Shown here: positions 1-6,427 of the stretch, one piece after another
How positions within the stretch are numbered: the stretch's first letter is position 1
How the letters are laid out: every line of letters starts with the position of its first letter
Assembly: GCA_002408385.1 (NCBI GenBank)
Contig: DHSB01000011.1
Location: 1-7,544, forward strand
Length of the DNA: 7,544 nt
Reading direction: 5' to 3'
Source: Myxococcales bacterium UBA5297
Lineage (GTDB): Bacteria; Myxococcota; Myxococcia; Myxococcales; UBA5297
The notes under the pieces: model-generated
Database searches by the model: none
What the model was told of the DNA's origin: nothing
What the model saw: only the letters and a program-made list of their open reading frames with translations
Program-made: the position numbers and the translations under genes

Positions 1-110
1 GGTGAGTTGCCGCAGATCCCAAACCGGCCGCGAAATCGAGGTTTGGCTGACGCCGCAGAGTTCGTGCAAGGTCCAGGTCATGAGTTGGAAACCACGCGAA
101 ATCCAAGCGT
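1..110. other. Left edge, no supported gene
   Basis: This short edge segment lies downstream of the cyclase remnant. Plus-strand frame 1 is open from the window edge to a TAG at 112-114, and a minus-strand frame is also open, but neither translation has a motif I recognise. The octamer GCGAAATC occurs twice (near 32 and near 96). I make no gene call here; more sequence to the left would be needed to decide whether the plus frame is the tail of a gene. Confidence 0.4.
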
Positions 111-785
111 TTAGTGCACCTGCTTGGTCGCCGTCTCCAGCCGCGAGGCGAGGTTGACCGCGTCGCCGATCACCGTGAACTGCAGCCGTTCGAGGTTGCC
201 GAGGTGCCCGACCACCGCCTCGCCGAAGTGGACGCAACGCGGCCTCCGAGAGCCCGATCGGCGGAAGCGGACAGAGCAGTCGGTCCACGACGGGCAACAC
301 GAGCTGCCCGGCGAGCCCGAACCCGGCGCTCAACCAGGGCGACGCGCACCGAGAGGCGCAGCCCCGCCGCCGCGGTCGCAACCGCGAAGATCGCCAACCC
401 GGGTACCGGAGCATCCCGGCGTATCCCGAGAACGGCCAGAGGGACACGGCGAGCAACGACAAGCCGATCATCACGTGGTCCACCACCGCCGAAGCCATCG
501 GCCGGCCTTCCAGGCTCAAGACTCCCGCCTCGGGCGTGCGCAGGGTTCAGACCGACCAGGCGACTCCGAACAAGCAGGCGAAGGCGACCTTCGCGATCCC
601 CGCGGCGCCACACCCTCACCGGGAACCAGGGCGAGCGCCGCCAACTGCAGCAACACCACTGCGCAGACGACCATCCGCACCACCCCGACGCCGCGCTCCC
701 CGCGCGCTGCGGCACCTCGAGACAGGCGGAAGACGGGTTCTTCGGTGGGGCGATCGAGAGGCGGGGCAGAGGAAGCGAGCGGCAC
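111..785 (-). pseudogene. Decayed membrane-anchored class III adenylate/guanylate cyclase
   Basis: The minus strand carries a recognisable protein only if all three frames are joined. The last segment (about 233-111, natural TAA at 113-111) reads [27 protein letters not shown] and a short tail. This is the C-terminal part of a class III nucleotide cyclase domain, with the Asn and Arg of its NxxxR motif. Upstream come hydrophobic, membrane-helix-like pieces in changing frames: VVRMVVCAVVLLQLAALALV (785 to about 615), AAGIAKVAFACLFGVAWSV up to a TGA at 549-547, then HVMIGLSLLAVSLWPF in the same frame, LAIFAVATAAAGLRLSVRVA (from 397), and [19 protein letters not shown] (from about 333). The first half of the catalytic domain, including its metal-binding aspartates, is missing where the last membrane piece meets the cyclase end near 230-240. 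The GTG at 785 is only the likeliest start; it lies 80 nt after the peptidase stop. Several independent lesions argue for real decay, not one sequencing error. No cyclase activity is expected. Confidence 0.82.
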
Positions 786-864
786 CGCGGACGACCTGGC
801 GCGCAGTCTGCCACAACCCGCTTTCTGCCAGAGGACTCCGGGACCTGCGGATCGGGCGGGCGCC

Positions 865-1887
865 TCACCTCGTCTGGAAGCTCCACTCGGTCACTGGGAG
901 CTTCTCCCCGGAGCGCGACTGGATCTGGCAGCCCGCAGCGCCAATCCTCAGCTCGTAGCGGGTCCCGGCGCGCAACCCTTTCGGCGCGCGAACCGCCAGG
1001 ATCCGCGGGCTCTTCCAGTACGCCTCCGTGTAGCAGAGGCCGTCGTTGCAAGGGGTCTGGAGGCAGAGCGGAGCGCGGCCGAACATGTCGGAGCTGAGCT
1101 CCACCTCGACCTCGCGCAGCGCCGCCGAGACCGACTTGCTTCCCTGGGCCGGACTGAACCGCACGATGCGCAGGGGTTCGTCCGAATCGGTCATCGCGGG
1201 TCGCTGCGTCTTCAGCCAGGCGGTCCAGCCCGCTTCAAGCTGCTCGACCGACAGCTCGATCTTCGCGCGGGTCGCTTGGTCGAGGTCGCGGGTGCGGCCC
1301 AGCTCGGCGAAGAACGCTCGCAGCTTCGGCTCCCCCCAGCGCTCGACCAGGAAGAAGACGACGCTCGCGCCGGCCGCATAGGCCCGAAGGTTGCGCTTGG
1401 GCGGCCGGCCGAAGCAGGTCTGCCACGACCGCATCGCGGCGAAGCTGATAGCGCCTCTCGCCCTGTCGGCAGCGGCGACCGCGAGGGCCTCCTCTCGATA
1501 TGCGGGCAAGTCGCCGGCCACGACGTGCTGCAGGTATTCGGCGAGGCCTTCGTCGAGGAAGCGAAAAGGCTCGGTAGCGCTCGCGCCTTGTGTCAGGTGG
1601 CTCAAGGCGAGGTGGGAGCTCTCGTGCGCGACTATCGGCGCCGGGTTGGTCGCCCATTCGTTCATCGAGACCGTGATCGAGTCGCTCCCGACCGAGAAGG
1701 ACGAGGCGCTCTCGGGCGTGTAGCCGATGGTGATGCGCTCTGGCGTGGCCTCGCCGAAGAACCGGTGGAGGCTCTGCCAGCAAGGCTCGAGGCTCTTCAG
1801 CTCGTTGCCGTGGAGGTCGACGAAGTGGACCGGGCGGGGGCAAGCACACCCACCAGCAGCGAGCAGCATCGAGAGCAGAAGCGACAT
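865..1887 (-). CDS. Exported HExxH zinc peptidase-like protein (peptidase MA type) with Ig-like C-terminus
   Basis: Translated from ATG 1887 this is a 340-residue protein. Residues 1-14 (MSLLLSMLLAAGGC) look like a secretion signal, possibly a weak lipobox with Cys14, though the n-region lacks a basic residue. Residues 88-92 are HESSH, the HExxH zinc site, followed by LDEGLAEY (111-118), whose Glu113 fits the third zinc ligand of gluzincins. AYAAGASVVFFLVERWG (169-185) and the later LEAGWTAWL (218-225) match the helical tail of peptidase MA-like proteins. Residues about 239-340 resemble a bacterial Ig-like (SbsA/Big_5-type) domain: FSPAQG near the start, GTRYELRI in the middle and WSFQTR at the end. 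An upstream in-frame GTG at 2052 directly abuts the receptor's TGA, but it would add 55 Arg/Pro-rich residues before the signal, so I prefer 1887. No clear Shine-Dalgarno precedes 1887, and a CTG at 1896 (giving a basic His-Arg start) is an alternative. It lies downstream of the receptor on the same strand. The substrate is unknown. Confidence 0.85.
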   Translation of the reverse strand: MSLLLSMLLAAGGCACPRPVHFVDLHGNELKSLEPCWQSLHRFFGEATPERITIGYTPESASSFSVGSDSITVSMNEWATNPAPIVAHESSHLALSHLTQGASATEPFRFLDEGLAEYLQHVVAGDLPAYREEALAVAAADRARGAISFAAMRSWQTCFGRPPKRNLRAYAAGASVVFFLVERWGEPKLRAFFAELGRTRDLDQATRAKIELSVEQLEAGWTAWLKTQRPAMTDSDEPLRIVRFSPAQGSKSVSAALREVEVELSSDMFGRAPLCLQTPCNDGLCYTEAYWKSPRILAVRAPKGLRAGTRYELRIGAAGCQIQSRSGEKLPVTEWSFQTR

Positions 1888-1972
1888 GCGGTGCAGTCTG
1901 CGGGGCGAACGAGCGGGCTGGCAAGCGGGCGGGGCGCTGCGGCGACTACGAGCCCGTTCCCGATTCCCCGGC

Positions 1973-1992
1973 GGGCGCATTGCGATGCGCCC
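1973..1992. repeat. Perfect 8-bp inverted repeat (hairpin) between receptor and peptidase genes
   Basis: GGGCGCAT (1973-1980) and ATGCGCCC (1985-1992) are exact reverse complements around a 4-nt loop. The element lies about 60 nt beyond the receptor stop and about 85 nt before the preferred peptidase start. No T-tract follows on either strand, so it is not a classical intrinsic terminator. It could attenuate read-through or protect the receptor mRNA 3' end; that role is inference. Confidence 0.6.
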
Positions 1993-2005
1993 CGACCGTT
2001 CGCGC

Positions 2006-2053
2006 GCTCCCAGCTCCTTCCCCGCACTCCCGACTCCGAACTCCCAACTCACT
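2006..2053. repeat. Degenerate heptanucleotide tandem repeat (RCTCCNN)
   Basis: On the plus strand four consecutive heptamers read ACTCCCG (2026), ACTCCGA (2033), ACTCCCA (2040) and ACTCACT (2047), and two related units, GCTCCCA (2006) and GCTCCTT (2013), precede them, separated by 6 nt. The array ends at the last base of the receptor stop codon. Read on the minus strand it is a G-rich purine tract. Its non-coding, repeat-like character supports placing the peptidase start downstream at 1887 and not at 2052. Confidence 0.65.
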
Positions 2054-4776
2054 CAATATTCGCCCCGCAACCCCAGGAACGGCCGGATCGGCAGGTGATT
2101 GAAGGCCCCGCGCTTTGGCAGCGTGCCCGTCGCCGGGTCGCCCTCGTCGTACATGTAGACGTAGACCGAGCTGTGGTTGGTGACGTTGAGCAGCTCCGCG
2201 TAGACGACCATGCGCCAGGCGTTGAAGCGGAACCATCGCTCGGCGCGGACCGACGCCTCGTGGAAGCTGCCGAGCCGGCCGTCGTTGAGCCTGTCACCGG
2301 CGCCGAGGACCGGGACGTAGACCTGCTCGCCGTCGCGCTCCTCGAGGCTGAACGAGCCGAGGGTCGAGTACGGCCGGCCGACGTGGAACTGGTAGCGGGC
2401 GGCGAAGACCCAGGTGTCGGCGATGGAGAGGTCCGCCGAGGCCGCGAAGGTGTGTTCCTGGAGCTGGTGCGGAGCGTAGGTCTTCGCGTAGCGCGTGTTG
2501 AGGGGATTGGTGCGCTCGGTCTGCAGGTAACCGTAGGAGAGCCCGAAGCCGAACCGCTCGCCGCGGTGGAGGAGGAGCGCGTCGGCGCCGTAGGCCCAGC
2601 CGGAGCCGTCGTTGGTGAAGGTGGTGCCCGCGGCGACCGTCGCCGGGTCGTCCGGGTTCACGACGAGATCGCGCAGGTCCTTGTAGTAGCCCTCGACTCG
2701 CAAGAGCGTGCGCAGCGGCAGCATCTGCTCGAGGCCGACGATGTAGTGCGTCGCCCGCTCGGGCCCGAGGTCGGGGTTGCCGTAGGTCGGGTCGAGCTCG
2801 AGCGGGTTGCGCGGCACTTGGTGATAGACCCCCCAGGCCGCCTTGAGCACGGTCGGCTCGAAGACCCGCCAGCTCAGCGCCGCGCGCGGCGAGACCATCG
2901 GCTTGGCCATCCCTTGGGCAACGTCGAGCCGCACGCCGACCCGCGGGGTGAGCCCCGGCAGCAGGTCGGTCCACTCGTCGTCGAGATAGACCCCGGCGCT
3001 CAGCCGCCGCAGCGCCGGCTCGATGTCGAGCGCGTCGCGGTGGTAGTTGGCCATCGGCGTCATCAGCCACGGCGGCGTCGCGCGCGTGTCCTCGACCCGG
3101 CCGAAGAAGGCCTGGTCCCACCAGTCGAGATCGAGCCCGAACCGCAGGCGGTTCTCGGCGTGTGTGTTCAGCTCGGCGTCGACGCGCCAGACGACGTCGG
3201 TCAGCCGCGAGTCAGAGGAGGAGACGAGGCTGCTCGTCTGACTCGCGCCCGCGCCGGTGCGCTCGGTCTCCTGGCGATCGCGAATCAGCGCGAGCACCGA
3301 GCTGAGCTTCAGCCGCGGCGACGCATCCCAGCGCCACGAGAGCGAGCCGAGCGACAGGCTGTTCTGGGTGCGCAGCCCGCCCTCGAAGCTGAAGAGCGCC
3401 TCCTCGTCCGGATCGGAGGTGAAGCTCAGGCCATCGGTCGCCTGCAGGAAGGCGACGTCGACGCGGTGCTTGCCGCCGCGCCAGGTCGCCTTCGCCTCGT
3501 ACTCGCCGATGTCGGGGGCGACGAAGCGCTGGCCGACGATGCCCAGGTCCTTGAGCAGCATGAAGTAGAGCTCGAAGTAGCTGCGGCGCGCCGAGAGCAT
3601 CACCGACAGGCCCTCGACCGGCGTGGGACCGGCGACCATCAGCTTGGCGGTGTTCGCGCTCAGGTCGACGACGCCCTCGAAGCGCTCGGCCTGACCGGCG
3701 AGGTAGCCGACGTCGAGCGCGCCCGAGAGCGAGGAGCGATACCTCGCCGGCTGGCCCCCGGCGAAGAAGGAGACCTCGCGGATCAGCTCGGGGTTGAAGA
3801 GCGTCGCGAAGCCGCCGAGGTGGTACGGGTTCGCGAGCGGCACGCCGTCGAGGTAGAAGACCGCCTCGTCGCTGTCCCCGCCGCGCACGAAGAAGGTGGC
3901 CATCAGCCCGGGATCGCCGACCACGCCGGGCAGGGTCTGGACGACGCGCGAGATGTCCTCGAGCGCGCCGGGCGTCAGCTCGACGTCGCGACGGGTGAGC
4001 TGGTACTCGCTGACGACCGGGCGCAGGTTGAGCTCGACCGGGCGCCGGCGCACCTCCTCGCGCACGCGGCGGGCGATGACCTTGGTCTCGTAGTGCGAGC
4101 GCCTCTCGCCCGAGAGGCGATAGGTCGCGCTGACCGCGCTCTTCGGGTCGATGACGACGCTCGTGTTGAGCCGCTCGCGGGCGAAGGCGAAGACGCTCAA
4201 GGCGTGCGCGCCGGCGGGCACGGCGGTGAACGAGAAGCTGCCGTCGGGTCCGGTCTGCGCGCCGAGGTCGAGCTCGGGCAGGTAGACCGAGGCGCCGGAG
4301 ATTGGTTTCCCGTCTTCGGCGGCGAGGACCTGGCCAACGAAGTTGGGCACCTGCGCCGCAGGCTCGGACTCGAGCTGGAAGCGGGTGCGGTACTCGATCA
4401 TCACCGGGACGGGAGCTTCGCCCATCAAGGCCGGCTCGAAGCGAAACTGCCGCGCGGCGGCGACGGCCGACTCGTCGAAGCCGCGGCCGGCGGGCTGCAG
4501 GACCTGAGCGTCGGTGACCGTGCCCTTCTCATCGATGACGAGCCGAAGCACGACCTCGCCTTCGATGCGCTGGGCGAGGGCGTCAGCCGGATAGGCCGCC
4601 TCGACGTAGCCGACGAGGACGGGCATCCGGGTGAGCTGGGGAGAGGCGGCGTCGGGCTTTTCGGCGGTCGCAGCCTCCGGCGGGTCTGCGACAGGTTCGG
4701 CCTCGCTGGAAATCGGCGGCCCGCCTGCCGCTGCGGCGATCAGAACGGAGAGCAGCGGCGCGGCGAAAGCGGACAC
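2053..4776 (-). CDS. TonB-dependent outer-membrane receptor with N-terminal TonB C-terminal domain
   Basis: This 907-residue outer-membrane protein should import a ligand using inner-membrane proton force. It starts at GTG 4776, with AGGAG six bases upstream. Residues 1-20 are a hydrophobic Ala-rich export signal, followed by a Pro/Glu/Ala linker to about 50. Residues about 53-135 match the TonB C-terminal domain: YPADALAQRIEGEVVLRLVI, DEKGTVTDAQVL, then FRFEPAL. Residues about 144-222 are a carboxypeptidase-regulatory-like domain (GKPISGASVYL, PDGSFSFTAVPAG). A probable TonB box, YETKVIARR, lies at 229-237. The plug is about 255-365 (TPGALEDISRVVQTLPGV, FFVRGGDSDEAVFYLDGVPL). The rest is a beta-barrel ending in a C-terminal tyrosine, as usual for barrel insertion. 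The reading frame is intact. The odd feature is the energiser domain and its target box in one chain. The substrate cannot be read from sequence. The peptidase gene follows on the same strand. A terminator at 5123-5162 separates the receptor from the LysM gene, so it needs its own promoter. Confidence 0.93.
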   Translation of the reverse strand: MSAFAAPLLSVLIAAAAGGPPISSEAEPVADPPEAATAEKPDAASPQLTRMPVLVGYVEAAYPADALAQRIEGEVVLRLVIDEKGTVTDAQVLQPAGRGFDESAVAAARQFRFEPALMGEAPVPVMIEYRTRFQLESEPAAQVPNFVGQVLAAEDGKPISGASVYLPELDLGAQTGPDGSFSFTAVPAGAHALSVFAFARERLNTSVVIDPKSAVSATYRLSGERRSHYETKVIARRVREEVRRRPVELNLRPVVSEYQLTRRDVELTPGALEDISRVVQTLPGVVGDPGLMATFFVRGGDSDEAVFYLDGVPLANPYHLGGFATLFNPELIREVSFFAGGQPARYRSSLSGALDVGYLAGQAERFEGVVDLSANTAKLMVAGPTPVEGLSVMLSARRSYFELYFMLLKDLGIVGQRFVAPDIGEYEAKATWRGGKHRVDVAFLQATDGLSFTSDPDEEALFSFEGGLRTQNSLSLGSLSWRWDASPRLKLSSVLALIRDRQETERTGAGASQTSSLVSSSDSRLTDVVWRVDAELNTHAENRLRFGLDLDWWDQAFFGRVEDTRATPPWLMTPMANYHRDALDIEPALRRLSAGVYLDDEWTDLLPGLTPRVGVRLDVAQGMAKPMVSPRAALSWRVFEPTVLKAAWGVYHQVPRNPLELDPTYGNPDLGPERATHYIVGLEQMLPLRTLLRVEGYYKDLRDLVVNPDDPATVAAGTTFTNDGSGWAYGADALLLHRGERFGFGLSYGYLQTERTNPLNTRYAKTYAPHQLQEHTFAASADLSIADTWVFAARYQFHVGRPYSTLGSFSLEERDGEQVYVPVLGAGDRLNDGRLGSFHEASVRAERWFRFNAWRMVVYAELLNVTNHSSVYVYMYDEGDPATGTLPKRGAFNHLPIRPFLGLRGEY

Positions 4777-4870
4777 GGTTGGCTCCTAAAGGTCGGCACG
4801 CGGGTCAGAGGCGGGGCCCGGGTGCTTTGGTCTGGTGGCCAACTGTGGCGAAAAGCAGGCGGGGGCTCAA

Positions 4871-4920
4871 GGTGAGCCGAGGGGCAGAGCGGAGTCGAGA
4901 GGCCTGCCTCCCCGCTCACC
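4871..4920. repeat. Long imperfect inverted repeat in the receptor leader region
   Basis: The 17-base left arm (4871-4887, beginning GGTGAGC) pairs with the right arm (4904-4920, ending GCTCACC) at 14 of 17 positions across a 16-nt loop. It lies about 95-145 nt upstream of the receptor GTG, inside the probable promoter or 5' leader. It could be an operator or an mRNA stem-loop; the sequence does not say which. Confidence 0.55.
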
Positions 4921-4990
4921 TCGAGCTTTGCACCAGGCCCGTGGCCGGCTGTGTCCCTTGAACGAACAGCCGATTGCCGAAGAACCAGGC

Positions 4991-5055
4991 GGGCGAGCAA
5001 GGGGAAGTCCCCTTCGACTTCGGCCTCGCAAGCTCGCCCTACGCTCGGGGCGAGC
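4991..5055. repeat. Three-copy inverted repeat GGGCGAGC with nested hairpin
   Basis: GGGCGAGC occurs at 4991-4998 and 5048-5055, and its exact complement GCTCGCCC at 5032-5039. The middle copy can therefore pair with either flank: the right pairing has an 8-nt loop, and the left pairing encloses a further small palindrome, AAGGGGA (4999-5005) with TCCCCTT (5008-5014). The arrangement is typical of small extragenic repeat elements, and the two pairings exclude one another. Confidence 0.65.
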
Positions 5056-5122
5056 AGGGGCGGACCCGAGCGCAAGAAGATGGCCCGACAGATTCCTGAC
5101 GAGCCGGTTGTCGGGGACACGC

Positions 5123-5162
5123 TCAAAAGCAAGCGGCGGCGCAGCATCCGCTGCGCCGCCGC
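5123..5162 (-). terminator. Intrinsic terminator of the LysM hydrolase gene
   Basis: A perfect 13-bp GC stem (5133-5145 with 5150-5162, arms GCGGCGGCGCAGC and its complement) encloses a 4-nt loop. On the minus-strand transcript it is followed by TTGCTTTTGA, a T-rich tail. It begins 44 nt after the TAA of the hydrolase gene, the position and orientation expected for factor-independent termination. It isolates the hydrolase gene from the receptor gene downstream. Confidence 0.85.
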
Positions 5163-5206
5163 CCATCAAGCAATCGCTGGCTCGGGTCCGCCCAGGCGCT
5201 GCCGCC

Positions 5207-6418
5207 TTACGCGTGCACCCAGTAGCTGACCGGCCGCGACCCGTAGCCGTCGGCGACGTGGCCGCGATTGAAGTTCGTGCCGCCGGCCTGCGCGGCCGCG
5301 GGGCCGCGCGAGGTGATCTCGCCGGGGCGCACGATGCCGACGTGGCCGATGCCGCCTTGGTTGAGCCAAGAGCTGACGACCGGCTTGCCCTGGTTGGCCG
5401 CCGCCTGTGCCTCGGCCGCCGACACCTTCCTCCAGCCGTGGCGCGCGCCATGGTTACTCAGCCAGGAGCAGACGCCGTTCGCGCTCAGCTCGCGCCCCTT
5501 GCCGACGCCGACCCTGTTGCCGTTGCCGTCGACCCAGTGCGGGATCTCCGCGCCCATCGCGCGAGTGACGTCCCACACGAAGATGTTGCAGTAGGTATTG
5601 CCGCCGCGCGGCGCGTAGCGCGGGTTCACGCCGACGGCGAACTGGTTGATCACGTCGTTGTAGCGGGTGACCGAGCGGTTGCCCGATACGCCCTGGATGG
5701 GCGCGTTCACCGGATTCCAGGCGTCGGTGCGCGTCGTGCCGGGCGCCGGCTTGGAGCCGTCGTAGTGCAGCGTGGTGTTGTGATCGACCGACACCTGCGA
5801 AGCCTGGCCCGCCCCCTCCATGGCCGACGCGAGCGCCCTGCGCGTGATGGGGCCGGCGATCCCGTCGACGACCAGGCCGTGATCGCGCTGGAAGCGGCGC
5901 ACCGCGGCGTCGGTCTGCGGCCCGAAGATGCCGGGGCCGGTCGCGACCTGCGCGGCAGTCATGTAGCCCGAGCGCACCAGCGCGTCCTGAACCCAGCGAA
6001 CCGCCGAGCCCTGTGAGCCACGCCGCACGTCTTGCGAAGGGGTCGCGGCGACCGGCTGCTGGGAGGAGCGGGTCCCCGGGATGGTCAGCTTCTGGCCAGG
6101 ATAGATGAGCGAGGCGTTGGTGATGTGGCGGTTGGCCGCGACCAGGGCCTGGAGGCTCACGTTGTGGCGGGCGGCGATGGAGCTCATCGAGTCGCCGCTG
6201 CGCACGGTGTAGGCGGTGCCGCCCGAAGCCGTCGTCTGCGGGGTGGTCGCTGCCGGGACGAAATCGTCGCGCCGACCCGGGATGTTCAGGCTCTGGCCGA
6301 CGTGGATCAGGTTCGGGTTGCGGACCTGAGGATTGGCCGCGATGAGGGATTGGAGCGAGATGTTGTGGCGCGCCGCAATGGCGCTCATGTTGTCGCCGCT
6401 TCGAACGGTGTAGGACAT
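5207..6418 (-). CDS. LysM / peptidoglycan-binding cell-wall hydrolase with Cys-His amidase-like domain
   Basis: This 403-residue protein should bind peptidoglycan and cleave its peptide part. ATG 6418 is preceded by GGAGG five bases upstream. Residues 3-48 and 70-115 are two LysM domains (both start YTVRSGD and end with GQ.L.IPG), 31 of 46 positions identical. Residues about 132-195 are a peptidoglycan_binding_1 domain (GSAVRWVQDAL, GIFGPQTDAAVRRFQ, DGIAGPITRRAL). From about 250 a C-terminal papain-like region resembles NlpC/P60, CHAP or amidase enzymes: Cys277 in GGNTYCNIFVWD is the likely nucleophile, His359 in GIGHVGIV the likely base, and AQAGGTNFNRG (376-386) may supply the third polar residue. 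The protein ends YWVHA. It begins directly with LysM and has no signal peptide, so it is either cytoplasmic until lysis, like an endolysin, or exported by a specialised machine. No secretion or phage gene is in view. It is a single-gene unit, ended by a strong terminator. Exact bond specificity is not readable. Confidence 0.9.
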   Translation of the reverse strand: MSYTVRSGDNMSAIAARHNISLQSLIAANPQVRNPNLIHVGQSLNIPGRRDDFVPAATTPQTTASGGTAYTVRSGDSMSSIAARHNVSLQALVAANRHITNASLIYPGQKLTIPGTRSSQQPVAATPSQDVRRGSQGSAVRWVQDALVRSGYMTAAQVATGPGIFGPQTDAAVRRFQRDHGLVVDGIAGPITRRALASAMEGAGQASQVSVDHNTTLHYDGSKPAPGTTRTDAWNPVNAPIQGVSGNRSVTRYNDVINQFAVGVNPRYAPRGGNTYCNIFVWDVTRAMGAEIPHWVDGNGNRVGVGKGRELSANGVCSWLSNHGARHGWRKVSAAEAQAAANQGKPVVSSWLNQGGIGHVGIVRPGEITSRGPAAAQAGGTNFNRGHVADGYGSRPVSYWVHA

Positions 6419-6427
6419 CGAAGCCTC
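6411..6427 (-). promoter_or_regulatory. Ribosome-binding site and start of the LysM hydrolase gene
   Basis: On the minus strand CCTGGAGG is followed by five bases and the ATG at 6418-6416. The strong site fixes the start and shows that the protein begins at its first LysM domain, with no room for a signal peptide upstream. Confidence 0.8.

Larger units (their letters stand above)
4777..5122. other. Gene-free region upstream of the receptor, rich in inverted repeats
   Basis: About 345 bases lie between the receptor start and the LysM-gene terminator. Open frames crossing it on both strands have no motifs and run through the receptor's ribosome-binding site or the terminator. It should contain the receptor promoter and leader on the minus strand, but I cannot pick a convincing -35/-10 pair. 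It holds the inverted repeats listed separately at 4871-4920 and 4991-5055. Confidence 0.6.

Noticed and set aside
170..1051. A 293-codon minus-strand frame
   Set aside because: It overlaps the peptidase end in a different frame and only briefly matches one membrane piece of the broken cyclase (near 397-335). It is not an independent gene.
1888..2052. N-terminal extension of the peptidase from GTG 2052
   Set aside because: The extra 55 residues are Arg/Pro-rich, cover the heptamer repeat and hairpin, and would bury the secretion signal. The stop-start contact with the receptor gene looks accidental.
124..4875. A 1583-codon open frame on the plus strand spanning most of the left half
   Set aside because: It is antisense to the receptor, the peptidase and the cyclase remnant, all of which show real domains on the minus strand. 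Its product is repetitive Arg/Ala/Val/Glu-rich sequence without motifs, and it runs through gene gaps. GC-rich codon bias keeps the opposite strand free of stops.
4740..5147. A 135-codon minus-strand frame across the receptor upstream region
   Set aside because: It runs through the repeat cluster, the receptor's ribosome-binding site and the receptor start in another frame, and has no recognisable motif.
4867..5451. A 194-codon minus-strand frame
   Set aside because: It crosses the terminator and the hydrolase C-terminus out of frame and is Arg/Ala/Pro-rich, as expected of a shadow frame.
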